Assembly: GCA_031253835.1 (NCBI GenBank)
Contig: JAIRVP010000040.1
Coordinates: forward strand, 22,339 to 86,338
Origin: Burkholderia sp.
Lineage (GTDB): Bacteria > Pseudomonadota > Gammaproteobacteria > Burkholderiales > Burkholderiaceae
DNA length: 64,000 nt
Direction of reading: 5' to 3'
Shown here one piece after another: positions 12,078 through 21,606 of the stretch (the first letter of the stretch is position 1; every line of letters starts with the position of its first letter). The position numbers were made by a program, and so were the translations under genes. The notes beneath the pieces were generated by a model, which saw only the letters and a list, made by a program, of their open reading frames with translations, had not been told where the DNA came from and made no database searches.

Positions 12078-12356
12078 ATGAACAAGCAGGAACTCATTGA
12101 TGCTGTCGCAGCCGATACCGGTCTTAGCAAAACTGCCGCCGGCGAGGCAATTCAGGCCGTAATGGATGTGATTGCGCGTGCCGTCAGCGAAGGGGACAGC
12201 GTGCAACTCGTAGGATTTGGCTCGTTCTCGCAAGGGCAGCGTGCCGCTCGGACCGGTAGAAATCCGACGACGGGCGCAGAGATAGTAATCGCAGCTGCGA
12301 AGACGGTGAAGTTCAGTGCCGGCAAGGCGTTCAAAGATGCAGTGAACGCACCTTGA
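12078..12356 (+). CDS. HU-family DNA-binding protein
   Basis: This 92-aa histone-like protein begins [18 protein letters not shown] and carries the beta-arm signature [18 protein letters not shown], with [10 protein letters not shown] at the DNA-intercalating tip. It bends DNA non-specifically. It lies 270 bp downstream of the island integrase, so it could serve as an architectural cofactor for recombination or act as an island-borne nucleoid protein. Complete and normal in length. Confidence 0.95.
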   Translation: MNKQELIDAVAADTGLSKTAAGEAIQAVMDVIARAVSEGDSVQLVGFGSFSQGQRAARTGRNPTTGAEIVIAAAKTVKFSAGKAFKDAVNAP

Positions 12357-12743
12357 GTTGTAGCCGCGTCGGCGAGCCAGACGGGCAGAGCGGCACTCAA
12401 TCGCGAGAGCTGAAGGGGAACATAGTAAGGGCTATGTTACCCTTCATTTCGGGACATTCTGGCCTATCGCCGAAACACACGTCGCTCACACAAAAATTGT
12501 GTTGATCGCCGGCCAGTCGCCTGGCAAGGAAAGATGCCAACTCGAGATAGCCGCCATCGCAGCCGAGCGCCGCCTGAATTGACAATTTCGTTGGCAATCT
12601 GTCCAAAGTAATGCTGTCACTTCGGCTCCTTTCGAATTAAATTTGTCACTTCGCGTACTGGATTTCGGGGGCCTGTTTGTAAGAGCCTGATTCCATAGTC
12701 GTATCCCGGCATACGTCGCAACTGGCTGATAGGGGAGAAGCCC
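12357..12743. other. intergenic region with one copy of a dispersed 27-bp repeat
   Basis: No gene is convincing here. A short inverted repeat around 12427-12442 (ACATAGTAAGGGCTATGT) may end the HU transcript. Positions 12636-12662 hold a 27-bp sequence that recurs with three mismatches at 34145-34171 in the same orientation. A GGGGAG ribosome site near the right end serves the next gene. Confidence 0.5.
12636..12662 (+). repeat. 27-bp dispersed direct repeat, copy A
   Basis: The sequence begins ATTAAATTTGTCACTTCGCG and ends TACTGGA. Copy B at 34145-34171 matches 24 of 27 bases in direct orientation. The pair brackets 21.5 kb of accessory DNA. It may be a recombination core site or the ends of lost insertion sequences. 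Confidence 0.7.
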
Positions 12744-15380
12744 GTGACGATCCTCCAAGAAATCCATGCGTGGTCCAAGGCTCTCGCCGTCTGGCAACAA
12801 GACGCCATCGCCAGGCTCTATGCCGACCGGACGCTTGGCGCGGCCGACCTAGACGACCTCTACGCGTTGGCCAAGGCCGAGGTGGGCATCCCGGATCCGG
12901 ATGGGCGCGTGGCCAAAAAGCTCCACGATGCCCAAGTGGCGCCGCCGCCGAATCCGACGCGCGTCGTTCTGCTGACAGCCATCAAAATGTTGGCTAACGT
13001 CAATGCGTTGGCCAACGGTGCGTGCCTGCCCGTTGCCCAAGCTGGCATCACGGGCATCTACGGTGAGAATGGCGTCGGGAAGTCTGGATACTCCCGGGTA
13101 CTCAAGAAGGCATGCCGGGCGCGCGACAGGCGCGAACCCATCCTGCCCAACGCGAACCTGGAGCCGGGGAAGAGCGGACCGGCCCAGGCCACGTTCGAGA
13201 CGGAGATCGACGGCGTCGCGAGCGATCTGCCCTGGAAAGACGGCGCTGAGCCGCCCGAGCCCATGTCGGACATCGCCATCTTCGACTCGCACTGCGCTCG
13301 CGCCTACATCGACAACCAAGGTGACTTCGCCTACGCTCCGTATGGGTTGGACATCCTGGAAGGATTGGTCGGCGCGTGCAACAAGCTAAAGGCTCGGGCC
13401 ACGGCGGATAAGGCTGCGAATGCCCCGAGCAATGCCGCCTATGCTGGCCTCGCCGGGGAGCAAACCGAAGTCGCCAGAAAGTTGCTCGGCATCCCTGCCA
13501 AGACGAAGGCAGAGGACATTGAGATACTGGCCACGCTCAGGGAAGGCGAACAGGAGCGGCTTGCCTTGCTGAACAAGACCTTGGCCGAAGCCGATCCGAA
13601 GCAAAAGGCCTTGGCCCTGCGGCAGAAGGCCAGCCGCCTCACCTCGCTGAAGGAGCGTGTCGGCGCGGCGATCGGCATCGTGAACGACGAGAAGGTCGGT
13701 TCGCTTCAGGCGTTGATTGGCAAGTCGAATGTGGCCAAGGCAGCGGCAGAGCTCGCGGCCACCGAGTTCAAGGCGACGCCTGGCCAACTGGTAGGCACGG
13801 GCGGAGAGGAATGGAAGGCTCTCTTTGAGGCGGCCCGAACGTTTGCCGAGCTCAGCCACGCGGGCCACGATTTCGCGGAACTTCCCCCGGAGGCAGTCTG
13901 TCCCCTCTGCCAGAACGCCCTCGGGCGGGAGGGAGCGGTGCGACTGCATCGATTCGATGCCTTCATCAAAGCCACTGCCGAGAAGGCGGCGAAGGATGCG
14001 CGTGAGGCCGCTGCCATCCCCTTCAGAGTGATTCAGCAGGCGAGCGTGGACTTGATGTTTCACGACGCGTTGGTCGAGGAGGTGACCGAGATCGGGCCGG
14101 AAGTCGCCGCGGCCTGTACGGCCCTCCAGGAATCCCTCAAGGCGCGCCAATCGGGCATTCTCCAAGCTGCCGCTGGAAAACTGGACTGGGATGAACTCCG
14201 CAAACTCTCCGACGATCCGCAACCCGCCTTGGCCGACCTCATCAACCGCCTGCTGGAACAGTCCAAGGCGCTTGATGCCACCGCTGACGAGAAACTCAAG
14301 GCTGCCATGGTCGCGGAGCGGGCGGAACTCGATGCTCGCCGCAGGCTGGCTGAAGTCAAGGCTGCGGTGCTTGAGGCGATGACCAAACACGAACTCTGCC
14401 ATAGGCTACAGGCCTGCATCGATGGCATGGAAACGCGGGGTATTTCCAGGAAGTCCACGGAGCTCTCTCGCACGACGGCCAGCCAGGAACTGGCCGATGC
14501 CCTCAACACTGAACTCAAGCTCCTTAAGGTAAATCACCTCCGTGTCGTGATGAAGCCCGAGTCGCCAGGCGGTAAAACCCAGTTCAAGCTCACCCTGCAG
14601 TTGCCGGGCGGCGGGACGCCGGCGGCCATCCTCAGCGAAGGCGAGCAGCGGGCCATAGCGATTGCATCGTTTATGGCGGAGATTCGACTTGGCAAGGGGC
14701 GCGGCGGCATCGTCCTCGATGACCCCGTCTCGTCCTTGGACCATCGGCGCCGCTGGGAGGTCGCTGAGCGCTTAGCGAGAGAGTCGCTGACGCGGCAGGT
14801 GATCGTCTTCACCCACGACATCTACTTTCTTCTCATCCTGGAGCAGAAGGCAGAGGAGGTCGGTGCAACGCTGACCAAGAACTACATTCGGAGGACGGCA
14901 GATGGCTATGGTGTCCATTCCGAGGATTTGCCCTTCGACGTGCTGGGCACGAAGGACCGCCTGGGTCGCCTAAGGCAGCTTCTGGTCGGTGTGCGCAAGG
15001 CGGCGAAGGAAGGTGACGAAGACTTGCAGCGCCAGCTGACGGCTAAGTGCTATGGCCAGCTCCGACTCGCATGGGAGCGCTGCATCGAGGAGGTGCTGCT
15101 CAACGGGGCCGTACAGCGCTTCGGCGAGGGTGTGTCGACCCAACGCCTCAAAGGGGTGACGATCACGGACGATGACTATCACGAGATCGACGCCGGCATG
15201 ACAAAGTCTTCGAAGTTCGAGCACGACTCCGCAGCCGCTGTTGGCAGGCTTCCTATACCGGACCCCGACGAACTCAGCGACGACATCGAGCGCTTGGCCA
15301 AGTGGCGCGAGACGCTCAATAAACGAGTGGACAGCATTGCGAAAGGCACGGCCAGTAGGTCAGCCCTGTTTACTGCCTGA
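12744..15380 (+). CDS. Rad50/RloC-like ATPase with zinc-hook motif, putative defence protein
   Basis: This 878-aa ABC/SMC-type ATPase starts at GTG behind a GGGGAG site. Walker A is GENGVGKS (107-114). Alanine/lysine-rich coiled coils flank C386-P-L-C389, placed like a Rad50 zinc hook. The ABC signature is LSEGEQ (630-635), Walker B GIVLDDPVSSLD (about 655-666), and an H-loop His lies in FTHD. The C-terminal 110 residues contain R-x3-E (779/783) with histidines at 813 and 827. The architecture recalls RloC, an anticodon nuclease with a zinc hook, but the nuclease assignment is only a suggestion. Monocistronic, in a defence-like setting. Confidence 0.75.
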   Translation: MTILQEIHAWSKALAVWQQDAIARLYADRTLGAADLDDLYALAKAEVGIPDPDGRVAKKLHDAQVAPPPNPTRVVLLTAIKMLANVNALANGACLPVAQAGITGIYGENGVGKSGYSRVLKKACRARDRREPILPNANLEPGKSGPAQATFETEIDGVASDLPWKDGAEPPEPMSDIAIFDSHCARAYIDNQGDFAYAPYGLDILEGLVGACNKLKARATADKAANAPSNAAYAGLAGEQTEVARKLLGIPAKTKAEDIEILATLREGEQERLALLNKTLAEADPKQKALALRQKASRLTSLKERVGAAIGIVNDEKVGSLQALIGKSNVAKAAAELAATEFKATPGQLVGTGGEEWKALFEAARTFAELSHAGHDFAELPPEAVCPLCQNALGREGAVRLHRFDAFIKATAEKAAKDAREAAAIPFRVIQQASVDLMFHDALVEEVTEIGPEVAAACTALQESLKARQSGILQAAAGKLDWDELRKLSDDPQPALADLINRLLEQSKALDATADEKLKAAMVAERAELDARRRLAEVKAAVLEAMTKHELCHRLQACIDGMETRGISRKSTELSRTTASQELADALNTELKLLKVNHLRVVMKPESPGGKTQFKLTLQLPGGGTPAAILSEGEQRAIAIASFMAEIRLGKGRGGIVLDDPVSSLDHRRRWEVAERLARESLTRQVIVFTHDIYFLLILEQKAEEVGATLTKNYIRRTADGYGVHSEDLPFDVLGTKDRLGRLRQLLVGVRKAAKEGDEDLQRQLTAKCYGQLRLAWERCIEEVLLNGAVQRFGEGVSTQRLKGVTITDDDYHEIDAGMTKSSKFEHDSAAAVGRLPIPDPDELSDDIERLAKWRETLNKRVDSIAKGTASRSALFTA

Positions 15381-15941
15381 TTTGCCATTTCAATCAGCCA
15401 TCGGATGCGCGTCCGTCGTGAACGCCTAGACTCGCGCGACGTCAGGCGGGAGCAGTCGACCGTGTCTGCAGTCGGCGTGCTGTCGGCGGGCGAACATGCC
15501 CGCGAGCAAAACCCACTGCGAGCCGGCCGGCGTCAGTCGGGGTTGATCGACGCGGGACCGTCGGCGCACCGTTCCAGATCCGGCGAGATCCACGCCGCAT
15601 CGTCGCTGGTGGCGACGTACAGCTGACGGGCGACTCGTACTAGGTGATGCGTCACCACAGCTCGGCTCCGGCCGAGTTTTTTCATGGGCGGCGCCTGCAG
15701 ATTCGTAGAGGGAGGTAAAAGCGCTACATCTGATAACTCGGCTTATCAGATGTGCCACTTTTCCTCGTCAGATTGGGCGTTCTCGGCGACACTTTCGTCT
15801 GACCCTTGACCGGCGGGGCCGGGCAGGGCCATCCCGCCTATTCGGCCAGCGCCGCAGCAGATCGACCGGAAACCGCAGACGTAGTGCGCGATACGGCTTC
15901 TGTTTCGCGTACTACGCAGGGGCCAGTCCCAGGAGCCCAAC
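15381..15941. other. 560-bp intergenic region with a long palindrome and a possible gene remnant
   Basis: On the minus strand around 15540-15660 a frame reads like a short protein C-terminus (VVTHHLVRVARQLYVAT...) without a clear start; it may be a gene remnant. Positions 15726-15753 form a perfect inverted repeat. Just before the next gene there is an AGGAGCC ribosome site. Confidence 0.4.
15726..15753. promoter_or_regulatory. 28-bp inverted repeat (11-bp arms)
   Basis: ACATCTGATAA (15726-15736) and TTATCAGATGT (15743-15753) are exact reverse complements separated by CTCGGC. It lies about 190 bp upstream of the four-gene PIN/recombinase operon. It could be an operator, or a recombinase or resolvase binding site. 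It is not followed by a T-run. Confidence 0.55.
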
Positions 15942-16715
15942 ATGAACACGCCTGAGCTGACGCTCACTGACCCTGAAGGGGTGCGCCTCGCATTGCTGAG
16001 CGATGACGAGGACATCCGTGCTCAATTCGCCACGCATCTCGGCGCGGAGCTCGATCGCCTGGTCGGCGTGCTGGCGCATTGTTTCGAGTGGATGGCGCCG
16101 ATTACCGAGGCCGCCGATCATGTCGGCACGCAACAGACCGCGCTTGCCGCCGGGTTTGGGCTCGGGACACTGGACGACCTGTTGGTGGCCACCAAGCTGT
16201 TGCTGGCCGGCAAGCTGGCGGCCGCTGGCAACGTGATGCGGCAGGTCATCGAGGGGATCGCAATGTCGATCCTGTGTGCGGCCGACGGCGAGCTGATTCT
16301 CGAGTACAGAAAGAAGTCGGGTGCGGTGCGCGGCTGTTACTGGGAGCGGGCATGGCGCAGCGACCCGTCCGTGCAGGCGCACCACGCCCTGAAGCAACTC
16401 GACTGGAACGCCGCGCAGCTCGGCGTGTTGCCGCAAGCGGTCGAGGTTCTGGCGCGATCGAAGAAGCACTACAACCAGTTCAGTCACTGCGGCTGGGCGA
16501 CGATCGCCAGCCGGGCCGTTCGCAACACGCCCGGGCTCGTCTATCTGGGCGGCCATTTCGACGAGGGGAAGCTAGATGTCTACCGCGACGAGATGCAGCA
16601 GCGCATCGGCTTGTGTCGCGTGCTGCCGCGCGTCCTCGACCACCATGTGTTGAGCATGATGGCGCCTGCTGCTGGCGAGGAAATCGCGGCAGCGAACCCG
16701 CCGAACCCGGCGTGA
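15942..16715 (+). CDS. alpha-helical protein of unknown function, first gene of PIN/recombinase operon
   Basis: This 257-aa soluble protein is probably mostly helical. The central segment (KLAAAGNVMRQVIEGIAMSI) resembles in style the uncharacterised helical families whose members track cell or patient contacts poorly; no catalytic motif is recognised. The ATG has AGGAGCC seven bases upstream. It is the first of four tightly spaced plus-strand genes (gaps of 22, 18 and 33 bp) ending in a tyrosine recombinase, so it probably works with, or is carried by, the PIN protein and recombinase. Function unknown. Confidence 0.7.
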   Translation: MNTPELTLTDPEGVRLALLSDDEDIRAQFATHLGAELDRLVGVLAHCFEWMAPITEAADHVGTQQTALAAGFGLGTLDDLLVATKLLLAGKLAAAGNVMRQVIEGIAMSILCAADGELILEYRKKSGAVRGCYWERAWRSDPSVQAHHALKQLDWNAAQLGVLPQAVEVLARSKKHYNQFSHCGWATIASRAVRNTPGLVYLGGHFDEGKLDVYRDEMQQRIGLCRVLPRVLDHHVLSMMAPAAGEEIAAANPPNPA

Positions 16716-16737
16716 TGGCCCTTTCGAGAACAGCACC

Positions 16738-17013
16738 ATGCCCCTCACGACCACCGACGAGCGCGCAACGCCCGCGCGTATCCCGGCCGCGTTCCGGTCG
16801 ACCACGCCCGAGCAGCTGCGGCGCCATGTGCAGGACACGGGTGATTGCCTGCCGACTGAGCAGCGGCAGCTGTTGCTCGACGCCGCGGCCGAGCTCGAGG
16901 GCAGCGAGCACGCGTACGCCGAGCTCGTCGACCAGAAGCAGGCGCTGCAGCGCGCGCTCGCGCAGAGCCAATCCAACCTGCGCGCGGCGCTTGCGATCCG
17001 CGCGCCGCGCTAA
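16738..17013 (+). CDS. small coiled-coil protein of unknown function
   Basis: This 91-aa product is rich in Gln, Ala, Leu and Glu in its second half (ELEGSEHAYAELVDQKQALQ), which predicts a coiled coil. It lies 22 bp after the 257-aa gene and 18 bp before the PIN gene, inside the same operon. By position it could be an antitoxin-like or adaptor partner of the PIN protein; that is inference only, since no DNA-binding motif is seen. Confidence 0.65.
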   Translation: MPLTTTDERATPARIPAAFRSTTPEQLRRHVQDTGDCLPTEQRQLLLDAAAELEGSEHAYAELVDQKQALQRALAQSQSNLRAALAIRAPR

Positions 17014-17031
17014 CACCGCCAGGAAACCGCC

Positions 17032-18201
17032 ATGGACCCACGGATCCACGAGCTGATAGCAGCCAAGCAGATCGGCGCGATTGCGCTCGACACCTCGGTG
17101 TTCGACGCGCAGCAGCGCAACCTCGAGGGCGGCTTGCTGCGGCGCGTCGAGCAGTTCCATCGCAGCGACCGTGTCCGGGTGTTGATGCCGGACGTGGTGA
17201 AGCGCGAGGTGTTGACCCATCTGGCGCGCGATGCCGAAAACGCACGGTCGGCACTGGCGCGCGCGGTGCGCTTGGTGACCAATGCGCGGCTGCTTTCCAC
17301 CGACGCGGCTAAACAGTGTCAGGTCGTTCAGCGCCAGATCGCGGAACCGGCGAGCGCTGCAGAGACGCGACTGTCCGGCTGGTTGGCGCGCACGCGTGCG
17401 GAGGTGCTCGACGTCGCCGCACGGGTCGACATGCGCGCTTTGTTTGATCGGTACTTTACGGCGCAGGCCCCATTCGCTGAGTCGAGCAAGAAGAAGCATG
17501 AGTTCCCTGATGCGGCCGCGCTGCTGGCGCTCGAGCACTGGGCCGACGAGCACGAAACTGCCGTGCTGGTGGTGTCGACCGATTCCGACTGGCAGCGATT
17601 CTGCGCGGCGCATCCGCGGTTGATTTGGACGCCCAATCTGAGCGGCGCCCTGGGTGCGTTTCAGGACGAAAGTGCGCAGTTTGCCGCGCGGCGGCTCGCC
17701 GAATCGATCGACGATGGCACGGCGGGTGACCTCGTCGACACCATGTTTGAGGAAGGACAGAAGTTCCTGAACCAGGTCGGCTTGTCTGTGGATGCTCGTT
17801 CGGCATTTGGCTTCACATGGAGCTATCACGCGCAGCTTGACGGGATGAGCTGGCCCGCGCTGAAACGAGCACTCACGGAATTCGAGGCAGTTGATCACGG
17901 CGACGGCACGGTGGTGGTGCGAATCAAGGGCAAGGTTCTGGCGAGGATCTTGGTGACATTCCTGTTTTCGGCGGGAACAGGTACCGGCGACGCCTCCCTC
18001 CCGATCGGCAGCAAAACGATGGAGTTGCTCGAAGAGATACCATGCGAATTCCTGGTCACGCTCGACGCAGACACGTCGAATCGGGTTGTCTTCCGCGATA
18101 TTGAATTTCTGCCGACCACGCATTCGATTGTCCTCGGCGAGATCGAACCGGACTGGAAGGAGCCAGGCGAACTGAAGGGATGGCACGATGCGTTTTCTTG
18201 A
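17032..18201 (+). CDS. PIN-domain protein (DUF4935-like), putative RNase
   Basis: This 389-aa protein begins with a PIN nuclease domain. The acidic metal site is recognisable: D20 in IALDTSVF, E59 in VVKREV, D160 in KKKHEFPDAAAL and D184 in VVSTDSDW. The last 180 residues are an uncharacterised domain. AGGAAACCGCC precedes the ATG. It is followed 33 bp later by a large tyrosine recombinase gene. A diverged N-terminal fragment of the same type of gene is at 21417. PIN proteins of this size are typically single-strand RNases; partner and target unknown. Confidence 0.8.
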   Translation: MDPRIHELIAAKQIGAIALDTSVFDAQQRNLEGGLLRRVEQFHRSDRVRVLMPDVVKREVLTHLARDAENARSALARAVRLVTNARLLSTDAAKQCQVVQRQIAEPASAAETRLSGWLARTRAEVLDVAARVDMRALFDRYFTAQAPFAESSKKKHEFPDAAALLALEHWADEHETAVLVVSTDSDWQRFCAAHPRLIWTPNLSGALGAFQDESAQFAARRLAESIDDGTAGDLVDTMFEEGQKFLNQVGLSVDARSAFGFTWSYHAQLDGMSWPALKRALTEFEAVDHGDGTVVVRIKGKVLARILVTFLFSAGTGTGDASLPIGSKTMELLEEIPCEFLVTLDADTSNRVVFRDIEFLPTTHSIVLGEIEPDWKEPGELKGWHDAFS

Positions 18202-18234
18202 TGGCGGCGCGATTCGAGAGGTGAGGGTCCTACC

Positions 18235-20521
18235 GTGCTGATTCGCCTGACCCCCGCCCACTTCGTGCTGTATCGCGCGTACCTCGAAGGGCTCGACGAG
18301 CCGACGCTCCACGCGCACTACGGCGTGCCTGGCACCGACGTGCGCGTCACCCGCCGGACGCTGCGCGACACGCTGACGATCGCCGCGCGCCGCGCATGCG
18401 ACGTCGACGCCGCGCACTTGCTGCGCTTGAAACCCGGCAGCCTGCTGCGCGACGCGCATGCGGGCGGTGCCGAGGGTGGGGCGGTCGAAGTGCCGACGCT
18501 CGAGGCGTTCCGCGCCGCGGTGGACCCGGACGCGTTCTACAGCGAGCGCGAACTCGTTGCGCTGTACGTCGAAACCTATCCGCCCGCGTCGTCGGTCGCG
18601 CGCAATCGGCGTCTGCGTGATCGGCAGGATGCCGCGCTCGCGCGCATGGAAGCGAGTCTCGTCGAGGCGCCGCAACTGGAGCACACGCTCGACGGCTGGT
18701 TCGACGCCCGGCTGGTCGCGCGGCTCGCGGCCGCCGGCGTCGCCACCTTCGCGCAGTTGCTCGCGCTGATGCGCGCGCGGCGCCAGCGCTGGTATAGCAC
18801 CGTGCCGCGCCTGGGCAAAGTTGGCGCGCAGCGCCTCACCGACTTCATTGCGCAGCACCCGGACACCCTCGGGTACCTGTCGCCGCTCGCGGTCACGCCC
18901 CGCCGGCAGCTGGCCGCCGGCCACCCGACGCTGCAGCCGGTGCCGGGCGCGTTGGCCGACGTCGTGCCGCTCGAGGCGCTGCGCGTGCCGGCCGCGCTCG
19001 ACGGTTCGGCCGGCCTAAACCGCGCGCCGGTGCCTGCGCACCAGGCCGACCTGAACACCGACCTTCAGGCGGTCCACGCGTGGATCGAGACCCGTGGCGC
19101 GCGCAGCGAAGCGACTCGCCGCGCATACCGGCGCGAAGCCGAGCGGCTGCTGCTGTGGGCGATCGTCGTCAAAGGCAAACCGCTGTCGTCGCTGAACACG
19201 ACGGACTGCGCCGACTACCCTCGACGGGTTCCTGCGGGATCCGCAGCCCGCCGCGCGCTGGATCGGGCGCGGCCGCGTCGAGCGATTCGATCCGGCCTGG
19301 CGACCGTTCGTGGGCCCGCTGTCGGAACGCAGTCGCGACACCGCGCGGCGGATCCTCACCGCGATGGGCACCTGGCTGGTCGGCCAGCAGTACCTGCGCG
19401 TGAGCCCGTTCGGTGGGCTGCCGGCCGCGCCATCGGTACCGATCGACGCGACTGGCCGCACGCTCACCCGCGCGCAGTGGCAGTACGTGCTGCAGACCGT
19501 ACTGCGACCCGTGTCGGCCTTCGACGTCGAGCAGGTCACGAATGGGGCCACGCATGCGCGCGACGCGTTCCTGCTGCTGTTCGCCTATGCGACCGGGCTG
19601 CGTCGCGCCGAGCTCGCCGCGGCGACCACCGGTGCGCTGACGCGCAGCGCGCTCGACGGCGTACTGGACGATGCGTGGAGCCTCCGGGTGATGGGCAAGG
19701 GCCGGCGCGCGCGCTCCGTGCCGATGCCGCGGCGCCTGGTCGACGCGCTGCGCGCGCAGCTCCGCAGCCGACCCGTGCCGCTCACGCTCGAGACGGCGCC
19801 GGCCGACACGCCGCTGATCGCGCATTTGGTGACCGGCGAGGCGCTGCATCCGGACGGGGTGGGGTGGCTGTTCAAGGGGATTTTTGCGCGGGCCGCCGAC
19901 CAGTTGGCGATCGCCTACCCGAACGCGGCCGCGGACCTGCGCCGCGCAAGCACGCACTGGCTGCGCCACACCTTCGCGAACCACGGCCTCGATGCCGGCG
20001 CCGACATTCGCGACATGCAGGAACTGCTCGGCCATGCGAGCCTGGGCACCACCACGCTGTACACCAAGGCGGACGCGGTGCGCCAGTTCCAGTCGGTCGA
20101 GACCTTCTTCAACGCGGCGCTCGATGGTGCCGACGGCGCGGGCAGAGCCGCGATCGCGACGCCGGCCACCGCTGCGCGCAACGCGCCGAACCAGGTATCG
20201 CACGCCGTCGAGGCGGATCCCGCTGGCGTAACACCGATGGTGGCCGTGCACGTCACACTGAAGGTCGAACCGAAGCGCGTCGGCGGCCGCGGCCGCGGTC
20301 GGGTGCTCGAGCGTATCGAGCGCGAGGTGCTGGCTGGCGTCGCGCGCACGCCGACCCGTGACGGCGTGACGGTGCTGCAGGTGCCGTTCGAGAATGACGA
20401 CGCGTTCGACCGGCGCGTCGACGACCTGCTGGTCGCGATCGCGCTGACGGCCGAACAGCATCGCTGCGCGTCGGAAAGCGATGCCTGGGCGGATATCGCC
20501 GGCGAACGCCGGCGGTGGTAG
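18235..20521 (+). pseudogene. large tyrosine recombinase (DUF3701-type), interrupted by a +1 frameshift
   Basis: The intact product would be about 761 aa. The N-terminal DUF3701-like region runs to about residue 90, then a helix-hairpin-helix-like segment (FAQLLALM to GKVGAQRLTDFI), a SAM-like core-binding domain (SEATRRAYRREAERLLLW) and the catalytic domain. Arg I is in YATGLRRAEL, Lys in VMGKGRRAR, H-x-x-R in HWLRHTFANH, and Tyr in TTTLYTKAD. The frame is lost at 19218-19220, where CCC should be CC; removing one C restores the protein from Tyr328 onward. The start is GTG 18235. Either a real mutation or a sequencing error in a C-run. Confidence 0.85.
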
Positions 20522-20657
20522 TGGCGCCGCAACGTCTGCGTGGCCGGTGCGTTGAGGCTGGGAACACACGAGGTGGATGTATTGGATCAGCGCGCAAGTT
20601 CGTTAGACTTGCCGGATACATGTCTGCGACGTCGACGTCGCATTGGGAACTCGGTCT

Positions 20658-21410
20658 ATGAACCTCTCATCGGTCAATTGGATTGCCGCCTACAACCGTC
20701 TCTTCATCCTCTGGGACAAGGCAGGCGAACCGACTTACAGAAGCGGGCCCAGCTTTCTTCGACTGGCGCAACAGGTCGATCCGGGAGTGCCCAATTACGA
20801 ACAACTGATGTCGCTCCTGAAGCAGCGGGGGAAAAGCACGTCTCGTAAATCTTTCTACTGGGACATCATTCAGGGGTTTTCCGAGCCGCAACGCTTTCTG
20901 CTATTCCGGGTGTTCATCGACGACCTTGAGCCACACGAGAAAGATGAGCTTGATGTGATCAGAGGGATCGTCTTCGGCGGTGGCTACGCGGTACCGACCG
21001 CGGTCGTACCGCTCGATCTCTGGAACTCGGAGAAACTGAACAACAGTCTCAGGGACATCGATCACGCGATCGACGCCCAACAGTACAACCGAGCTACAAC
21101 GCTCGCATACACGTGTCTAGAAGGTCTGTATAAGGCGTACGTCCATAAGCATGTGCCTAGCAAGTCGGGGTTGTCCGACCTTATTCAGCTGTGCAAGGTC
21201 GTAAAGGACGACATCGCGGAAAAGCTCAAAGCGCGCGGACCGTTTCCCGAGCAGATCGTGAACGCGATCCCGACGTTGACAAACGCTGTGGCGAATTCGC
21301 GCAACGGATTCAGTGAGTCGCATTTTGCCGACGACGCCCAAAAATGGCTCGCGATATTCGCGAGGGACATGACGAACTCTGCCGGGCGTCTCTTGCTGCA
21401 CTTCATCTGA
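20658..21410 (+). CDS. Abi_C/HEPN-like abortive-infection-type protein
   Basis: This 250-aa protein has an N-terminal helical region and a C-terminal half (about 125-250) resembling the Abi_C abortive-infection domain (LNNSLRDIDHAIDAQQYNRA, LEGLYKAYV). R215-N216-x5-H222 in SRNGFSESH fits the R-x4-6-H RNase motif of HEPN domains. ATG 20658 is the natural start. It lies downstream of the broken recombinase and only 6 bp upstream of a PIN remnant, so HEPN and PIN genes were once adjacent. Probably an RNA-targeting defence protein; fold assignment is by eye. Confidence 0.65.
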   Translation: MNLSSVNWIAAYNRLFILWDKAGEPTYRSGPSFLRLAQQVDPGVPNYEQLMSLLKQRGKSTSRKSFYWDIIQGFSEPQRFLLFRVFIDDLEPHEKDELDVIRGIVFGGGYAVPTAVVPLDLWNSEKLNNSLRDIDHAIDAQQYNRATTLAYTCLEGLYKAYVHKHVPSKSGLSDLIQLCKVVKDDIAEKLKARGPFPEQIVNAIPTLTNAVANSRNGFSESHFADDAQKWLAIFARDMTNSAGRLLLHFI

Positions 21411-21416
21411 CCCAAC

Positions 21417-21578
21417 ATGGAAAACGAAATTCGCAAACTCATCCACGACGGTCAGATCGGGGCTCTTGCGCTCGACACGTCCATCCTTCGGGCAGCAGGA
21501 TATGCATACTGTCGCCAATCGCGTGAAGGCGCATGCACGGCATGTTCCACGCGCTCGCCGCGCAGCACAAACCAATAG
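21417..21578 (+). pseudogene. N-terminal remnant of a PIN-domain gene
   Basis: A 53-codon frame starts MENEIRKLIHDGQIGALALD, closely matching the start of the intact PIN protein at 17032 (MDPRIHELIAAKQIGAIALD), including the first catalytic Asp and the following TS. After about 27 residues the similarity stops and unrelated sequence runs to a stop. The rest of the PIN gene is missing and a deaminase gene begins at 21607. Remnant of a second PIN module. Confidence 0.8.
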
Positions 21579-21606
21579 CCCCTGTTTTTACGTCGCGAGG
21601 AAAGAG

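Noticed and set aside
16480..18924. Long minus-strand open frame opposite the PIN and recombinase genes
   Set aside because: Composition is arginine/histidine-rich without motifs, and it opposes genes with recognisable catalytic residues and ribosome sites.
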